Shown here piece after piece: positions 26,105 to 36,502 of a stretch of 64,000 nucleotides of DNA. The notes under the pieces are model-generated. The model was not told the DNA's origin, made no database searches, and saw nothing but the letters and a program-made list of their open reading frames with translations. The DNA is from Nitrospira sp. (lineage in GTDB: Bacteria; Nitrospirota; Nitrospiria; Nitrospirales; Nitrospiraceae), in NCBI GenBank assembly GCA_036984305.1, contig BQWY01000001.1:2439501-2503500 (forward strand). Reading direction: 5' to 3'. How positions within the stretch are numbered: position 1 is the first letter of the stretch; the number at the start of each line of letters is the position of its first letter. A program made the translations under genes and the position numbers.

Positions 26105-26992
26105 CTAATTGCTCGCCGTGAACGGCGCTTTGATCTTTTTCAGCAGGCTGTCGATCGACGGGCCCCCGTCGCCGCCACGCTCCACGCTCTGGCGCAGTCG
26201 CTCTGCTATCTCGCGGAAAGCGGCCGCCTGCGGAGAGCCCGGGTCCGACACGACGATGGGTTTGCCAGTGTCCCCACCGCTCCGAATGGCCGGATCGATC
26301 GGGATACGTCCCAGAAACGGAATGCCCATCTTCTGCGCCGCGCGCTCGCCGCCGCCGTACGAAAAAATGTCGGTCTGATGTCCGCAATGTCCGCACACGA
26401 AATGGCTCATATTCTCGACCAGCCCCAGGACCGGCACGTTGACCTTCTGGAACATCATGATGCCTTTGCGGACGTCGTACAGCGCGACATCCTGCGGGGT
26501 GGTCACCGTTACGGCACCCCGCAAGGGGACAAGTTGGGACAAGGTCAGCTGTGCGTCCCCGGTACCCGGAGGAAGATCGATGATGAGATAATCCAATTCC
26601 CCCCAGAGGACGTCCCGAAAAAACTGCTGGATGGCCGTATGCACCATCGGACCCCGCCATACCACCGCAGTGTCATCCGGGACAAAGAATGCCATCGAAA
26701 TCAGTTTGACCCCATGGTTTTCAGCCGGAACAATCTTGCCATCCTTCTGCTCGGGGGTTTTACCCACTCCCATCATCATGGGGATGTTCGGACCGTAAAT
26801 GTCGGCGTCGAGAAGACCGACACGAGCGCCAGCCTGGCCGAGAGCGACCGCGAGGTTGACAGAAACCGTGGATTTACCCACACCGCCTTTGCCGCTACTG
26901 ACCGCAATGGCGTACTTGACGCCCGGAATCAGATCCGGGCGTTGAGCGCCGGGATCCTGGGCCCCCTGAGCATGTGCCTGTTCATCCGCCAT
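26105..26992 (-). CDS. mrp: Mrp/ApbC-type Fe-S cluster carrier ATPase
   Basis: A 295-residue P-loop NTPase of the Mrp/NBP35 group, which carries and delivers Fe-S clusters. The deviant Walker A is SSGKGGVGKSTVSVNLA (residues about 33-49), and LLDADIYGPNIPMMMG and DYLIIDLPPGTGD follow. The CxxC that binds the bridging cluster is FVCGHCGHQ. It lacks the N-terminal DUF59 domain of longer Mrp proteins. The start at 26992 follows a GGAGGGGAGG site. It supplies clusters to apoproteins such as LipA nearby. Confidence 0.94.
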   Translation of the reverse strand: MADEQAHAQGAQDPGAQRPDLIPGVKYAIAVSSGKGGVGKSTVSVNLAVALGQAGARVGLLDADIYGPNIPMMMGVGKTPEQKDGKIVPAENHGVKLISMAFFVPDDTAVVWRGPMVHTAIQQFFRDVLWGELDYLIIDLPPGTGDAQLTLSQLVPLRGAVTVTTPQDVALYDVRKGIMMFQKVNVPVLGLVENMSHFVCGHCGHQTDIFSYGGGERAAQKMGIPFLGRIPIDPAIRSGGDTGKPIVVSDPGSPQAAAFREIAERLRQSVERGGDGGPSIDSLLKKIKAPFTASN

Positions 26993-27251
26993 GCATGCCT
27001 CCCCTCCTATTCATGTCCTGCCGATCGATCGCTTCCATCCGCCCGATCGATGTGAGTCGAAGTGTGTGTCCCTCCCGCCATCATATGCGATCTTCCGCGT
27101 TAATTGGAATGGGGAAGAGGTCGCAGGGTGCTGCCCGAATGGCCTACGTGCCACGCAGGGGTCTCCTGGTCTCTGCGTAGATCCAGGCATGGGATTTTCT
27201 TCGCTCCGGTGTATACTACATCCAGGTTCTTCTTCCCCTCAGGAGCACGCG

Positions 27252-30215
27252 ATGGCCCTGCGCCACTCCTCCCTGGAACACTCAATCCACGAAATCGGAC
27301 GCGCATTGGTCCGCGCCTCCGCGGGAGAGGCTCCCGCCCTGTTCGACCACCGACGCTGGTCGCAAACATTGCTCGATTGGGCAATGAAAGACGCCCGGTT
27401 CAAGGTCCAACTGTTCCGGTTTGTCGACGTCCTCCCGTCTCTGACCACGGACGAGCAAGTGGCCCGTCTGATTGAAGAATATTTTGGCCAGGACGTCCCC
27501 CTCGCCGCGACGTTGAAGTGGGGCATGCGAGTCATGACCCGTACCGCGTTGACGGCCAAGGTCGGTGCACGGTCGATTCGCCATCAAGTCGAGCAGATGG
27601 CCAAAACCTTTATCGCGGGCCCAACCGTCTCGGAAGGAGGAACAGTCCTCGCCCAGTTGTGGAAGGCCGGGCGGGCTTCTTCGGTGGATCTGCTGGGAGA
27701 GGCCAGCGTATCCGAGCTCGAAGCAGACCGCTATCTTCACCGCTGCCTCGCGGCGCTCGAGGACCTCGCGGGCATGGAGTCCGCATGGGAATCTCAGCCT
27801 GTTCTGGAACGTGATCATCTCGGCACCTTGCCGCGCGTGCAGCTGTCCGTCAAACTGTCGGCGCTCTACTCGCAACTCGATCCCATCGACCCGGAGGGCA
27901 GCTACGAGGCTGTCGCCGAGCGGTTACGGATGCTGGTACGGCGCGCGCAGGCCGTACGCGCTTCGATCATTTTCGATATGGAACAGGCCGAATTGAAAGA
28001 GCTCACGATCACCATCTTTACGCGGCTGTTCTCGGAACCGGACTTTCGGACGTTCCCCTTCGCGGGACTCGCCATCCAGGCCTATCTGCGTGAAACCACC
28101 CGTGATGTGGACATGCTTTTGCAATGGGTCAAACAGCGCGGCACGCCCATCACGATCCGTCTTGTGAAGGGCGCGTACTGGGATTCGGACTGCATCCGAT
28201 ATCGGCAACGCGGATGGCCCGTGCCGGCGTTCGAACAGAAGTGGGAAACCGACGCACAGTACGAAGCGCTTACGAAAACGTTGCTCGACCATGCCCGCTG
28301 GATTCGCCCCGCGTTCGGCACGCACAATCTCCGCTCATTGGCCCATGCGGAGGCCTATGCCGCATCGTTGAAGCTTCCGCCTGAATCCCTGGAATACCAG
28401 ATGATCTTTGGAATGGCCGAACCCCTACAGGATGCGGTCGTGCAGCGATCGCGTCGCCTGCGTCTCTACACCCCTGTGGGTGCCCTGCTCCCGGGGATGG
28501 CCTACCTCGTGCGACGCTTGCTCGAAAACACCTCCAACGACTCTTTCTTACGCAAGGAGTACGTCGAGTCCACGCCGTTGGACGAGCTGTTGGCCATTCC
28601 AGGCCCATCGAAGCATCAAACCGCCAATCAGGGAGCCGCGGACGAGCACAGGGAAGAGTTTCGAAACGAGCCCCTCTCAGATTTTTCACGCGAGATCGTC
28701 CGTACGACCATGGCCGAGGCGATCGTCGCGGTGCGGGCCAATTATGGACAGCAGATCTTTTATGATGTCGGCAAACATGTGCGGCCCTCCGGACGAGTCA
28801 TGGTCTCCCGCAATCCAAGCCAGCCGGACGAGATGCTGGGCGTGCTGACCAGCTGTGCACCGTCCGACGTGGTACCCGCCGTCGCCGCAGCACGAGCAGC
28901 CATGGCGGACTGGGCAGCCGTCCCACCACGTGCGCGGGCGGACATCCTGAAAAAGGCAGCCGCCTTGATCCGTGAACGACGCTATGACCTAGCCGCGTGG
29001 GAGGTCCTTGAGGAGGGCAAGCCCTGGCGCGAGGCGGACGCCGATATCGCCGAGGCCGTCGACTTCCTCGCCTATTATGCAGCTGAAATGCGGCGACTCG
29101 GTTCACCGCGTCGTCTCGGCCACGCACCCGGCGAGGACAACGTTCTCATGTACGAGCCGCGTGGCGTCGCGGCGGTCATTGCTCCGTGGAATTTCCCATT
29201 GGCTATCCCGACCGGCATGGTGTCGGCCGCACTAGTTGCGGGAAATTCCGTTCTGTTTAAGCCGTCGGAGCGGGCGCCCCTCATCGGCTGCTTGATGGCT
29301 GAACTGCTGGCAGAAGCAGGGGTGCCCAAGGGCGCGCTCCAAGTCCTGCCGGGGGGCCCGGAGGTCGGACGAGCGCTGGTGGAGCATGAGGATGTAGACC
29401 TGGTGGCCTTTACCGGATCCAAGGAAGTCGGGCTGTGGATCATCAACGAAGCCGCGCGCATCCGGAAGAACCAGCGTCGGGTCAAGCGCGTGATCGCGGA
29501 AATGGGAGGCAAGAACGCCATCATCATCGACGATACCGCTGATCTGGATGAGGCAGTGATCGGCGTGGTGAGTTCGTTTACCGGCTATCAAGGGCAGAAG
29601 TGCTCGGCTTGTAGCCGAGCCATCGTGCACACAGCTGTATACGATCTCTTTCTCGAACGCCTCATCGAAGCCGTCCGCTCGCTACCCATCGGCAACCCGG
29701 AACAGCCGGGAGTTCGTATGGGGCCGATGATCGACGAGCGGGCGCGGTCCAAAGTGCGCGAATACGTCGACATCGGTCGGCGCGAGGGCCGCGTTGCCAT
29801 CGAGCGAACGGTCGAAGGGCCGGGATACTTTCAGGGACCCGTCGTGGTGGCCGATATCAAACCGGAGCATCGACTGGCCCAAGAGGAGATTTTCGGACCA
29901 GTCCTGGCGGTCATGCGTGCCCGGACGTTTGAGGAAGCGCTGGAGATGGCCAACGGCACCGACTATGCGCTGACCGGAGGCGTCTATTCACGCAGCCCGG
30001 CGAACCTGCTCGCAGCGCGGAACCGATTCGACGTGGGGAACCTCTATCTCAACCGGCCCATTACCGGAGCGCTGGTCGGGCGGCAGCCGTTCGGTGGGCA
30101 CCGGCTCTCAGGGGTCGGAACCAAGGCAGGCGGCAGCGACTATCTGTTACAGTTTTTGGTCGCCCGCGTGGTGAGTGAGAATACCCTCCGGCGAGGATTC
30201 GCTCCGTTCGAGTGA
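27252..30215 (+). CDS. putA: Bifunctional proline dehydrogenase / P5C dehydrogenase (PutA)
   Basis: PutA oxidises proline to glutamate in two steps. The 987-residue protein has a PRODH barrel in the first half (LSVKLSALYSQLDPIDPEG, RLVKGAYWDSD, FGTHN) and an aldehyde dehydrogenase domain in the second (PWNFPLAIPTGM, general base in AEMGGKNA near Glu750, catalytic Cys784 in GQKCSACSR). It lacks the N-terminal ribbon-helix-helix repressor domain of enterobacterial PutA. ATG 27252 has AGGAG at the right distance; the frame is open for 261 bases further upstream but without a good start. Its 3' end overlaps the next, convergent gene. Confidence 0.95.
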   Translation: MALRHSSLEHSIHEIGRALVRASAGEAPALFDHRRWSQTLLDWAMKDARFKVQLFRFVDVLPSLTTDEQVARLIEEYFGQDVPLAATLKWGMRVMTRTALTAKVGARSIRHQVEQMAKTFIAGPTVSEGGTVLAQLWKAGRASSVDLLGEASVSELEADRYLHRCLAALEDLAGMESAWESQPVLERDHLGTLPRVQLSVKLSALYSQLDPIDPEGSYEAVAERLRMLVRRAQAVRASIIFDMEQAELKELTITIFTRLFSEPDFRTFPFAGLAIQAYLRETTRDVDMLLQWVKQRGTPITIRLVKGAYWDSDCIRYRQRGWPVPAFEQKWETDAQYEALTKTLLDHARWIRPAFGTHNLRSLAHAEAYAASLKLPPESLEYQMIFGMAEPLQDAVVQRSRRLRLYTPVGALLPGMAYLVRRLLENTSNDSFLRKEYVESTPLDELLAIPGPSKHQTANQGAADEHREEFRNEPLSDFSREIVRTTMAEAIVAVRANYGQQIFYDVGKHVRPSGRVMVSRNPSQPDEMLGVLTSCAPSDVVPAVAAARAAMADWAAVPPRARADILKKAAALIRERRYDLAAWEVLEEGKPWREADADIAEAVDFLAYYAAEMRRLGSPRRLGHAPGEDNVLMYEPRGVAAVIAPWNFPLAIPTGMVSAALVAGNSVLFKPSERAPLIGCLMAELLAEAGVPKGALQVLPGGPEVGRALVEHEDVDLVAFTGSKEVGLWIINEAARIRKNQRRVKRVIAEMGGKNAIIIDDTADLDEAVIGVVSSFTGYQGQKCSACSRAIVHTAVYDLFLERLIEAVRSLPIGNPEQPGVRMGPMIDERARSKVREYVDIGRREGRVAIERTVEGPGYFQGPVVVADIKPEHRLAQEEIFGPVLAVMRARTFEEALEMANGTDYALTGGVYSRSPANLLAARNRFDVGNLYLNRPITGALVGRQPFGGHRLSGVGTKAGGSDYLLQFLVARVVSENTLRRGFAPFE

Positions 30216-30986
30216 GCGCGCCTGAGCCCCGTGCTCGAACTCGAGCAATTCCTCCGAAATTTCGCTCGTGATCCCACGATCATTCCGAATCGCAGGCAAC
30301 TCTTGCCGCTCCACATACTTGACCAACCCGATGCCCTTGACGAACCAGGCGTTCATCACGTCGGTGCCGACGGCCACACGCCGGTCGGCTGAAAACGTAA
30401 TCCGTAACGTCATGCGTGCATCAATCCGTACCGCATCCGGATAGGAACCGGCGGGCACCGTCACGGATTCACGCCCGACGACGGTCACGGTCCCCACGAC
30501 GTCGGCGTGTTCGTTGACCCCGTCCCGATCCAAGTCACTCCCGAAATCCAAGTCGCGGCGGTCGAACTGCTGAAACGTCGAGCCCGGACGTAAGGGAAAC
30601 TGGACGATTTGGTACGGCACCAGCTGTTTTTCCAGTGTTGTGCCGGGCTCCGACCCGTAATACACGACTCCTGCAGCATCGCGACGGTAGAAACTGGTCG
30701 ACGGCCCGTGGTTCCCGGCATTCGTGTCGTGCAACACTTTGACCTGCACGTTTTGCCGCACGTCTGCGCCGGTCACCTTCGATTCATTGACAAACATTTT
30801 GCGTTCGATCGTTTGAATCGGGCCCTCGGTCACTTCCCCTCTATAGGACCACCGATTGCCCACGTCATCGGGGAAGTAAGCATCCGAATCCTCGATGCCC
30901 TCTGGCTCCATCGCATGAAGAGAAGCTGCCACCGAGAGCAGGAGAAGCCCTGCCAACATTCCACACCGATTCCAAAGTCGTCTCAT
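30147..30986 (-). CDS. Secreted hypothetical protein
   Basis: A 279-residue protein with a signal peptide (MRRLWNRCGMLAGLLLLSVA, cleavage near SLHA). The body is beta-rich (YFPDDVGNRWSYRGEVTEG, VTVVGRESVTVPAGSYPDAV, GIGLVKYVERQ), a pattern found in small periplasmic proteins that I recall only as uncharacterised. ATG 30986 is used; ATG 30998 directly abuts the GGGAGG site and would add four residues. The last 23 codons overlap the end of putA tail to tail. Confidence 0.75.
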   Translation of the reverse strand: MRRLWNRCGMLAGLLLLSVAASLHAMEPEGIEDSDAYFPDDVGNRWSYRGEVTEGPIQTIERKMFVNESKVTGADVRQNVQVKVLHDTNAGNHGPSTSFYRRDAAGVVYYGSEPGTTLEKQLVPYQIVQFPLRPGSTFQQFDRRDLDFGSDLDRDGVNEHADVVGTVTVVGRESVTVPAGSYPDAVRIDARMTLRITFSADRRVAVGTDVMNAWFVKGIGLVKYVERQELPAIRNDRGITSEISEELLEFEHGAQARSLERSESSPEGILTHHAGDQKL

Positions 30987-31110
30987 AGCCGTGCGCATCC
31001 TCCCTGCTAAGCGGGCACCGTACCATACCGGTAGCAGGGCAGCAATATTGCGGTGATGGCACAGACCGGACATTGCGTTTCGACCCTGGGATTTCCATAA
31101 TGCGAACCGC

Positions 31111-31881
31111 ATGGAGGAAGACCAACTACATCCGGATGCACAACGCGACGCAGACAGTCGCAACACCAACGTGGTGTGGGTCACCGGCGGCTCACGTGGG
31201 ATCGGTCGTGCAATCGCGTTGGCCTTCGGCCATGCCCAGTGGCGCGTGGCCGTGCACTACCGCGAGCGGGAAAGAGACGCTCGGCAGGTTGTCGAGGAGA
31301 TCAGAGAGCGTGGCGGAGATGCGGAGGTCTACCAAGGTGAGGTGCGCGACAGCGGACAGATGTGTAAGGCCGCGACGGCTATCGTGGAGCGATGGCATCG
31401 CCTCGATGCGGTCATCTGCAACGCAGGCATGGCGACGAGCCGACTCCTCGCCAAAACGGATGAGGATGCCTGGGACCGAATCATCGGCACCAACCTGACG
31501 GGCGTGTTCTATACCATGCGGGCCGCCGCCCCGCTCATGATTCCGTCCGGCGGCGGACATATTATCGTCGTCGGCTCTCTGGCCGGATTTCAGGGACAAG
31601 CAGGGCAGGCAGCCTATGCAACGTCAAAATCGGGACTGGTAGGCCTGGCGCGCACAGCCGCGCGTGAATGGGGCCCGGCCAACCTTCGGGTTAACCTCGT
31701 CTTGCCAGGGTGGCAACCGACGCATCTTGCCGGTGAGGCGTTCCCCGAACACGCCGGAGCGGAGCATCTCCTTGGTCGCACGCCGGATATCAACGAAGTG
31801 GTGCGCACGGTTTTCCACCTTGCGCGCTGCCGAGACATATCCGGTCAAATCTGGAATCTCGACAATCGGCCCTTCTACTGA
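31111..31881 (+). CDS. Short-chain dehydrogenase/reductase (FabG-like)
   Basis: A 256-residue classical SDR. The NAD(P) site is TGGSRGIGRAIA, the NAG motif is in ICNAGMATSRLL, and the catalytic residues are Ser in VVGSLAGF and Tyr/Lys in AAYATSKSG. The C-terminus ends DISGQIWNLDNRPFY, unlike the usual TGQxxxVDGG. The gene lies 12 bases before bioD. That context would suit a pimeloyl or fatty acyl ketoreductase feeding biotin synthesis, but this is a guess. No ribosome site is seen before ATG 31111, so the start is tentative. Confidence 0.87.
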   Translation: MEEDQLHPDAQRDADSRNTNVVWVTGGSRGIGRAIALAFGHAQWRVAVHYRERERDARQVVEEIRERGGDAEVYQGEVRDSGQMCKAATAIVERWHRLDAVICNAGMATSRLLAKTDEDAWDRIIGTNLTGVFYTMRAAAPLMIPSGGGHIIVVGSLAGFQGQAGQAAYATSKSGLVGLARTAAREWGPANLRVNLVLPGWQPTHLAGEAFPEHAGAEHLLGRTPDINEVVRTVFHLARCRDISGQIWNLDNRPFY

Positions 31882-31893
31882 CCTCCCGCGTGC

Positions 31894-32625
31894 ATGATGA
31901 CACGATCTCCGCAAGGCATCATGATCACCGGCACCGACACAGGCGTCGGCAAGACGCTCGTGACGGCGGCACTCGCCCGCTGTCTCCATGAGCGCGGGAA
32001 CGCGGTCGGCGTCATGAAACCGGTCGAAACGGGATACCCGGGTGACGATCCCAGTCAGTCCGACTCAGCCAAGCTGCAGGTGGCGGCCCAGACATCGGAT
32101 CCGATTGAGGTGGTCAGCCCCTATCGATTTGCAGCACCGCTCGCACCACGGCACGCCGGAGAATTGGAGGGCAGAACGATTTCATTCGATACCATCGTGG
32201 AGGCCTATCAAAGGTTGGCGAGTGGCCGCGACTTCATTCTGGTCGAGGGTGTGGGCGGCGTGATGGTGCCGTTGGGACCTGGGCAAGACGTACGGGATCT
32301 CATGGTGAGACTGCAACTTCCCGTCCTGGTCGTGGGCCGAGTGGCGCTAGGCGGCGTGAATCACGCGCGTTTGACGGTTGAGGCGCTCTCTTCGGTGGGG
32401 ATGCGAATCATGGCATTGGTACTGAACCAGACACGACGGCCGACGAAAGACACTGAACGAGAACAGGAGCGCTCAACGGTCCAGTTGCTTCGCGGCACTC
32501 TGTCGTTGCCGGTCCTTGATCCGCTTCGCTTCTGTGGTCTCGATTCAAATGATTGGGAACGCGCCGTCGCAATCACAGCTGCCGAACCGGCCATCACCGG
32601 CCTTGCAAACCTGCTCGCGCCGTGA
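31894..32625 (+). CDS. bioD: Dethiobiotin synthetase
   Basis: BioD closes the ureido ring of dethiobiotin with ATP and CO2. The 243-residue protein has the P-loop GTDTGVGKTLVTAAL near residue 13, the substrate lysine in VMKPVETG and VEGVGGVMVPLG. It starts 12 bases after the SDR gene. BioA is also in the window but 30 kb away; bioB and bioF are not seen. After the gene (32626-32780) I see nothing certain. Confidence 0.95.
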   Translation: MMTRSPQGIMITGTDTGVGKTLVTAALARCLHERGNAVGVMKPVETGYPGDDPSQSDSAKLQVAAQTSDPIEVVSPYRFAAPLAPRHAGELEGRTISFDTIVEAYQRLASGRDFILVEGVGGVMVPLGPGQDVRDLMVRLQLPVLVVGRVALGGVNHARLTVEALSSVGMRIMALVLNQTRRPTKDTEREQERSTVQLLRGTLSLPVLDPLRFCGLDSNDWERAVAITAAEPAITGLANLLAP

Positions 32626-32780
32626 GATTCACGCGAACAGTCTCCAGCAAGAAGATCTCATAGATTGTTTCTTCGTCCTCCAACAGCGATCTTCTGCCAT
32701 TGGCAAGGGATGACGGTATAGTTCTCTTTGGCCGGGTTGGGCCGCAGTTGGCATCCTCCCTGGCCGGAGCGTCTCCTAAT

Positions 32781-33419
32781 TCACATGGGCCTGTAGCTGG
32801 ACAGAAATGTTTGCACTGCCCCTGCGATATCCCGTGCCGACAGGATAGCCGAGATGACGGCGGCGCCGTTGGCGCCGGCCTTGAGCACGTCTGGGTAGCG
32901 TTCGGCGGTAAGGCCGCCGATGGCAAAAATCGGAAGCTTGGTCAGTGATCGGACCGCGCGGAGCCCTTCCAATCCCACGACCGGATCGGGATTCTCCTTG
33001 CTGCTCGTGAGATAGATGGGGCCAAAACCAATGTAGTCCACGTCGGTCTGGGCGGCGGCCGTAACCTGTGAGGCATTATGCGTAGACAGTCCGATGAGCC
33101 TGTTGGTCCCGAGCAACCGCCGAGCGTGGTGCACCGGGAGATCGTCTTGACCGAGATGGATCCCGTCCGCGTCCACGGCCAGCGCAAGGTCACAGCGATC
33201 GTTGACAAGGAAAGTCACACCCAATTCACGCGCCAGCACCCGTAACGGCAGTACACGTTCATATGCCTCCCGCATTGACGCCTGCTTATCCCGATACTGG
33301 AACAACCGTACTCCGGCGGCGGCCGCTTCCCGCAGTACAGACGCGAGACCTTTTGATGGGGCGACGGAGGGGTCGAGGATGAGGTAGAGACCGGCGAGTT
33401 TTTGGCCGCTTTCTTTCAC
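32781..33419 (-). CDS. thiE: Thiamine-phosphate synthase
   Basis: ThiE couples the pyrimidine and thiazole halves of thiamine. The 212-residue TIM barrel has LFQYRDKQAS, FLVNDRCDLALAVDADGIHL with the GQDD loop, GFGPIYLTSSKENPDPVVGL and FAIGGLTAERYPDVLKAGAN. It starts with GTG at 33419. It lies 45 bases after accC and is likely the last gene of that transcript. No TPP riboswitch is seen in front of it. Confidence 0.95.
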   Translation of the reverse strand: MKESGQKLAGLYLILDPSVAPSKGLASVLREAAAAGVRLFQYRDKQASMREAYERVLPLRVLARELGVTFLVNDRCDLALAVDADGIHLGQDDLPVHHARRLLGTNRLIGLSTHNASQVTAAAQTDVDYIGFGPIYLTSSKENPDPVVGLEGLRAVRSLTKLPIFAIGGLTAERYPDVLKAGANGAAVISAILSARDIAGAVQTFLSSYRPM

Positions 33420-33464
33420 GGAGCCAACACTGCAGTTTGACTCAGCACTCAGAACTTTCGCCTG

Positions 33465-34814
33465 CTAGGGAGATTGCTGGGCTAAGAAGCGCTCGAGGAA
33501 GGTCGTCGAGACATGGCCCTTTTCAAAATCCGGATCGCGCATGATCTTCTGATGCAGCGGGATCGTCGTTTTGATTCCCTCAATGACGAATTCATCCAAC
33601 GCGCGCCGCATGCGTCCCAAAGCCTCGGCGCGGTCCCGTCCATGCACGATAAGCTTGGCGATCATGGAATCGTAAAACGGCACCACCATCGAGTGAGATT
33701 CCATGGCTGAATCGACCCGCACGCCAAAACCACCCGCCGGTCGATAGCGGGTGATCACGCCAGGGGACGGCGTAAACTTCTCAGGATCTTCCGCGTTGAT
33801 ACGACATTCGATGCTGTGGCCGTCGATGCGAATGTCCTGCTGTTTGAAGGTCAACGGAAGGCCCGCGGCGATGCGGATCTGCTCCTTGATCAAATCGACT
33901 CCCGTGACCATCTCCGTGATGGGATGTTCAACCTGTATGCGAGTATTGACTTCCATGAAATAGAAGTTTCGGTCCTTGTCCAGCAAAAACTCCACGGTGC
34001 CGGCGTTACGATAATGGATGGCCCGCATGGCTTCCATCGCCACTCGGCCAAGTTCGCGCCGAAGCGGCTCATCAACGGCGGGAGACGGTGTCTCCTCCAC
34101 CAGCTTCTGATGCCGCCGCTGGATCGAACAGTCGCGCTCCCCCAGATACACCATGCGCCCCTTATTGTCCGCCAGAATCTGAACTTCGATGTGACGCGGT
34201 TCGAGGAAGTAGCGCTCTAAGTACACCCCATCGTTGCCGAAGGTCGATTTGGCTTCCGTTTGCGCCGCTTGAAACGCACGCTCCAATTCATCGGGCTTGT
34301 TGACGACGCGCATCCCGCGCCCACCACCGCCGGCGGCCGCCTTGATGATGACCGGATACCCAATCTTCTTGGCCGCAGCCAGGGCCTCGTCATCACTGGT
34401 CAGGATACCCGGACTGCCCGGGGTCACCGGCAACCCCTTCTTGGCAACAATCTCGCGCGCCTTCGCCTTATCGCCCATCAACGCGATGTTTTCCGAACTG
34501 GGACCGACGAACTTGACGCCGACGGATTCGCACACCTCCGCAAAGTGGGCGTTTTCGGACAGAAAGCCATAGCCCGGATGAATCGCGTCGGCACCGGAAA
34601 TGTCCGCTGCGCTCAGCACATTGGGAATATTGCGGTAACTAAGTGAATCTTCCGGAGGACCGACGCAGATCCGCTCATCGGCCAAACGCGTATGCAACGC
34701 GCCGCTGTCGGCCTCGGAAAAGATCGCCACGGTCTTGATGCCGAGCTCCTTGCAGGCTCGAATCACGCGGACGGCGATTTCACCACGATTGGCAATCAGT
34801 ATCTTCTTGAACAC
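33465..34814 (-). CDS. accC: Biotin carboxylase subunit of acetyl-CoA carboxylase
   Basis: AccC carboxylates biotin on AccB using ATP and bicarbonate. The 449-residue protein has the family start [19 protein letters not shown], the glycine-rich loop [29 protein letters not shown] and [19 protein letters not shown]. Length is exactly as usual. It follows accB by 27 bases. The carboxyltransferase genes accA and accD are not in the window. Confidence 0.98.
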   Translation of the reverse strand: MFKKILIANRGEIAVRVIRACKELGIKTVAIFSEADSGALHTRLADERICVGPPEDSLSYRNIPNVLSAADISGADAIHPGYGFLSENAHFAEVCESVGVKFVGPSSENIALMGDKAKAREIVAKKGLPVTPGSPGILTSDDEALAAAKKIGYPVIIKAAAGGGGRGMRVVNKPDELERAFQAAQTEAKSTFGNDGVYLERYFLEPRHIEVQILADNKGRMVYLGERDCSIQRRHQKLVEETPSPAVDEPLRRELGRVAMEAMRAIHYRNAGTVEFLLDKDRNFYFMEVNTRIQVEHPITEMVTGVDLIKEQIRIAAGLPLTFKQQDIRIDGHSIECRINAEDPEKFTPSPGVITRYRPAGGFGVRVDSAMESHSMVVPFYDSMIAKLIVHGRDRAEALGRMRRALDEFVIEGIKTTIPLHQKIMRDPDFEKGHVSTTFLERFLAQQSP

Positions 34815-34841
34815 GGTGGCGTCCGTTTCGGCCCGATTCGG

Positions 34842-35393
34842 TTAGGCTGCGGACGAAGGCTCGATCAGAAACAGTGGTTGCCCATATTCGACGGGCTTTG
34901 CGCTTTCAACGAGAATCTTCACCACACGGCCGTCGACTTCCGATTCGATCTCGTTCATGAGCTTCATGGCTTCGACGATGCAAAGGACCTGCCCCTTTCG
35001 GACCGAGTCCCCTTCTTCCACGTATGGATCAGCATCGGGCGAGGGAGAGCGATAGAAGGTCCCCACGATCGGAGAGGTAATGGTCACCAGGCCGTTGGTT
35101 TCAGCCGCGGCGGGGGCCGCCGACGCGCCTGGGGCGACCGGCGCAACCGCCGGCACGTCGTGGGCAACACTCGCGGTGTGCCGTCCTCCAAGCTCCTGGC
35201 GTAGCCTGACTCGGACCCCGTCCCGTTCGAACTCCAGTTCGGCAAGGTTATTTTTCCGCAATAGATCGGCCAGCTCTTGAATGAGCTTGGTACGCGCTTC
35301 GGCCTCGGTTGCGTCTCTCTGCGCAGCACCGACCGGGAGCAGGATCGGATTGGATTTTCCCTTTGTGGCTGATGAGCGACTGGACTTTTTCAC
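34842..35393 (-). CDS. accB: Biotin carboxyl carrier protein
   Basis: The 183-residue AccB carries biotin on the lysine of [12 protein letters not shown] near the C-terminus. An N-terminal dimer part, an Ala/Pro-rich linker ([16 protein letters not shown]) and the biotinyl domain follow in order. The N-terminus has a basic, low-complexity extension ([13 protein letters not shown]). The GTG at 35393 overlaps the stop of efp (GTGA), so translation is coupled. Biotinylation would be done by a BirA not seen here. Confidence 0.96.
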   Translation of the reverse strand: MKKSSRSSATKGKSNPILLPVGAAQRDATEAEARTKLIQELADLLRKNNLAELEFERDGVRVRLRQELGGRHTASVAHDVPAVAPVAPGASAAPAAAETNGLVTITSPIVGTFYRSPSPDADPYVEEGDSVRKGQVLCIVEAMKLMNEIESEVDGRVVKILVESAKPVEYGQPLFLIEPSSAA

Positions 35394-35959
35394 CGGACTC
35401 TTTCCACGTAGGCGCGCGTTCTGGTATCGATTTTAATGGTTTCTCCGACCTCCAGATACAGCGGCACTTTTATGACAGCGCCCGTCTCCACCGTGGCCGG
35501 CTTATTGCCGCCGGACGCCGTATCGCCGCGAATGCCGGGGTCGGCGTCGACAACCTTCAATTCGATGAAAATCGGTAGTTCCACCGTAATGGGTTGGTGC
35601 TCGTACACCAAAATCTTGACGTTCATCTCTTCTTTGAGAAGGTCGGCATTCTCCCCGAGCTGTTTCTTTTCGTACGTGAACTGCTCGAACGTCTCGGTAT
35701 CCATGAACGTATACTGGTCGCCCGTGGCATAAAGAAATTGCATGTCGCGCTCTTCGAGATCCGGCTCGTCGAACTTCTCGCCGGATCGGAAGGTACGATC
35801 GAGGACGTTGCCGGTAATGTAACTTTTGAGTTTGGTGCGCACAAATGCGCCGCCCTTCCCCGGTTTCACGTGCTGGAACTCCACGATATAGAATGGTTGG
35901 CCCTCCACTAATAACCGCGCTCCGTTTCGAAATTCAGCCGTCGAAATCACGTGGTGCAC
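35390..35959 (-). CDS. efp: Elongation factor P
   Basis: EF-P rescues ribosomes stalled at polyproline stretches. The 189-residue protein has three beta-barrel domains with [20 protein letters not shown] at the tip loop (Lys in PGKGG is the usual modification site), and the C-terminal signature [20 protein letters not shown]. The arrangement efp-accB-accC is a common bacterial gene order. No EpmA or EpmB gene is present here. Confidence 0.97.
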   Translation of the reverse strand: MHHVISTAEFRNGARLLVEGQPFYIVEFQHVKPGKGGAFVRTKLKSYITGNVLDRTFRSGEKFDEPDLEERDMQFLYATGDQYTFMDTETFEQFTYEKKQLGENADLLKEEMNVKILVYEHQPITVELPIFIELKVVDADPGIRGDTASGGNKPATVETGAVIKVPLYLEVGETIKIDTRTRAYVERVR

Positions 35960-35995
35960 TCCCCTTGATGAAACAAAATAAGAAATTGGGACGAT

Positions 35996-36502
35996 CTAGG
36001 TACGCGGTCTCCGCAGCGGGCTTCGTGGACGCCCGCCTCGCCTTGTCCGGCCCCGGCGCCTGCTCTGGCCTGCCAAATGATCGAGGAGTCCGTGGAGACC
36101 AAGGATATAGCTGGCCGGGCCAAATCCCGTGATTTGGCCTATCGCCACTCCGGCCACATACGAACGATGCCGAAATTCTTCCCGCTGATGAATATTCGAC
36201 AGGTGTACCTCGACCGTCGGCACCTGGACCGCCGCGATCGCATCACGAATCGCCACGCTCGTGTGGGTGTAGGCGGCAGGGTTGATGACGAGACCGTCGA
36301 ACCGGTTTCGAGCTTCCTGGATCCACGTGACCAACTCCCCTTCGATATTCGATTGCCGGCATTCCAGTTCGGCGCCGCGTTCCGCCGCCACCTGCCCCAA
36401 AGCGGTGTCGATCGCCTTGAGGTCGGCTTTGCCGTAGAGAGATGGTTCGCGGGTTCCGAGCATGTTCAGGTTGGGCCCATGCAGAACTAGCACTCGTGGC
36501 AT
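35996..36502 (-). CDS. aroQ: 3-dehydroquinate dehydratase, type II
   Basis: AroQ converts 3-dehydroquinate to 3-dehydroshikimate. It has [19 protein letters not shown] with the catalytic Tyr, [19 protein letters not shown] and [20 protein letters not shown] with the catalytic His. ATG 36502 gives the normal start [11 protein letters not shown]. The 168-residue protein is about 20 residues longer than usual because of an Arg-rich tail ([20 protein letters not shown]), which may be a low-complexity extension. It lies 36 bases before efp. Confidence 0.94.
   Translation of the reverse strand: MPRVLVLHGPNLNMLGTREPSLYGKADLKAIDTALGQVAAERGAELECRQSNIEGELVTWIQEARNRFDGLVINPAAYTHTSVAIRDAIAAVQVPTVEVHLSNIHQREEFRHRSYVAGVAIGQITGFGPASYILGLHGLLDHLAGQSRRRGRTRRGGRPRSPLRRPRT

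Noticed and set aside
26991-27251. Extended start of putA
   Set aside because: The frame is open but has no ribosome site or family similarity; ATG 27252 has AGGAG and the normal PutA start.
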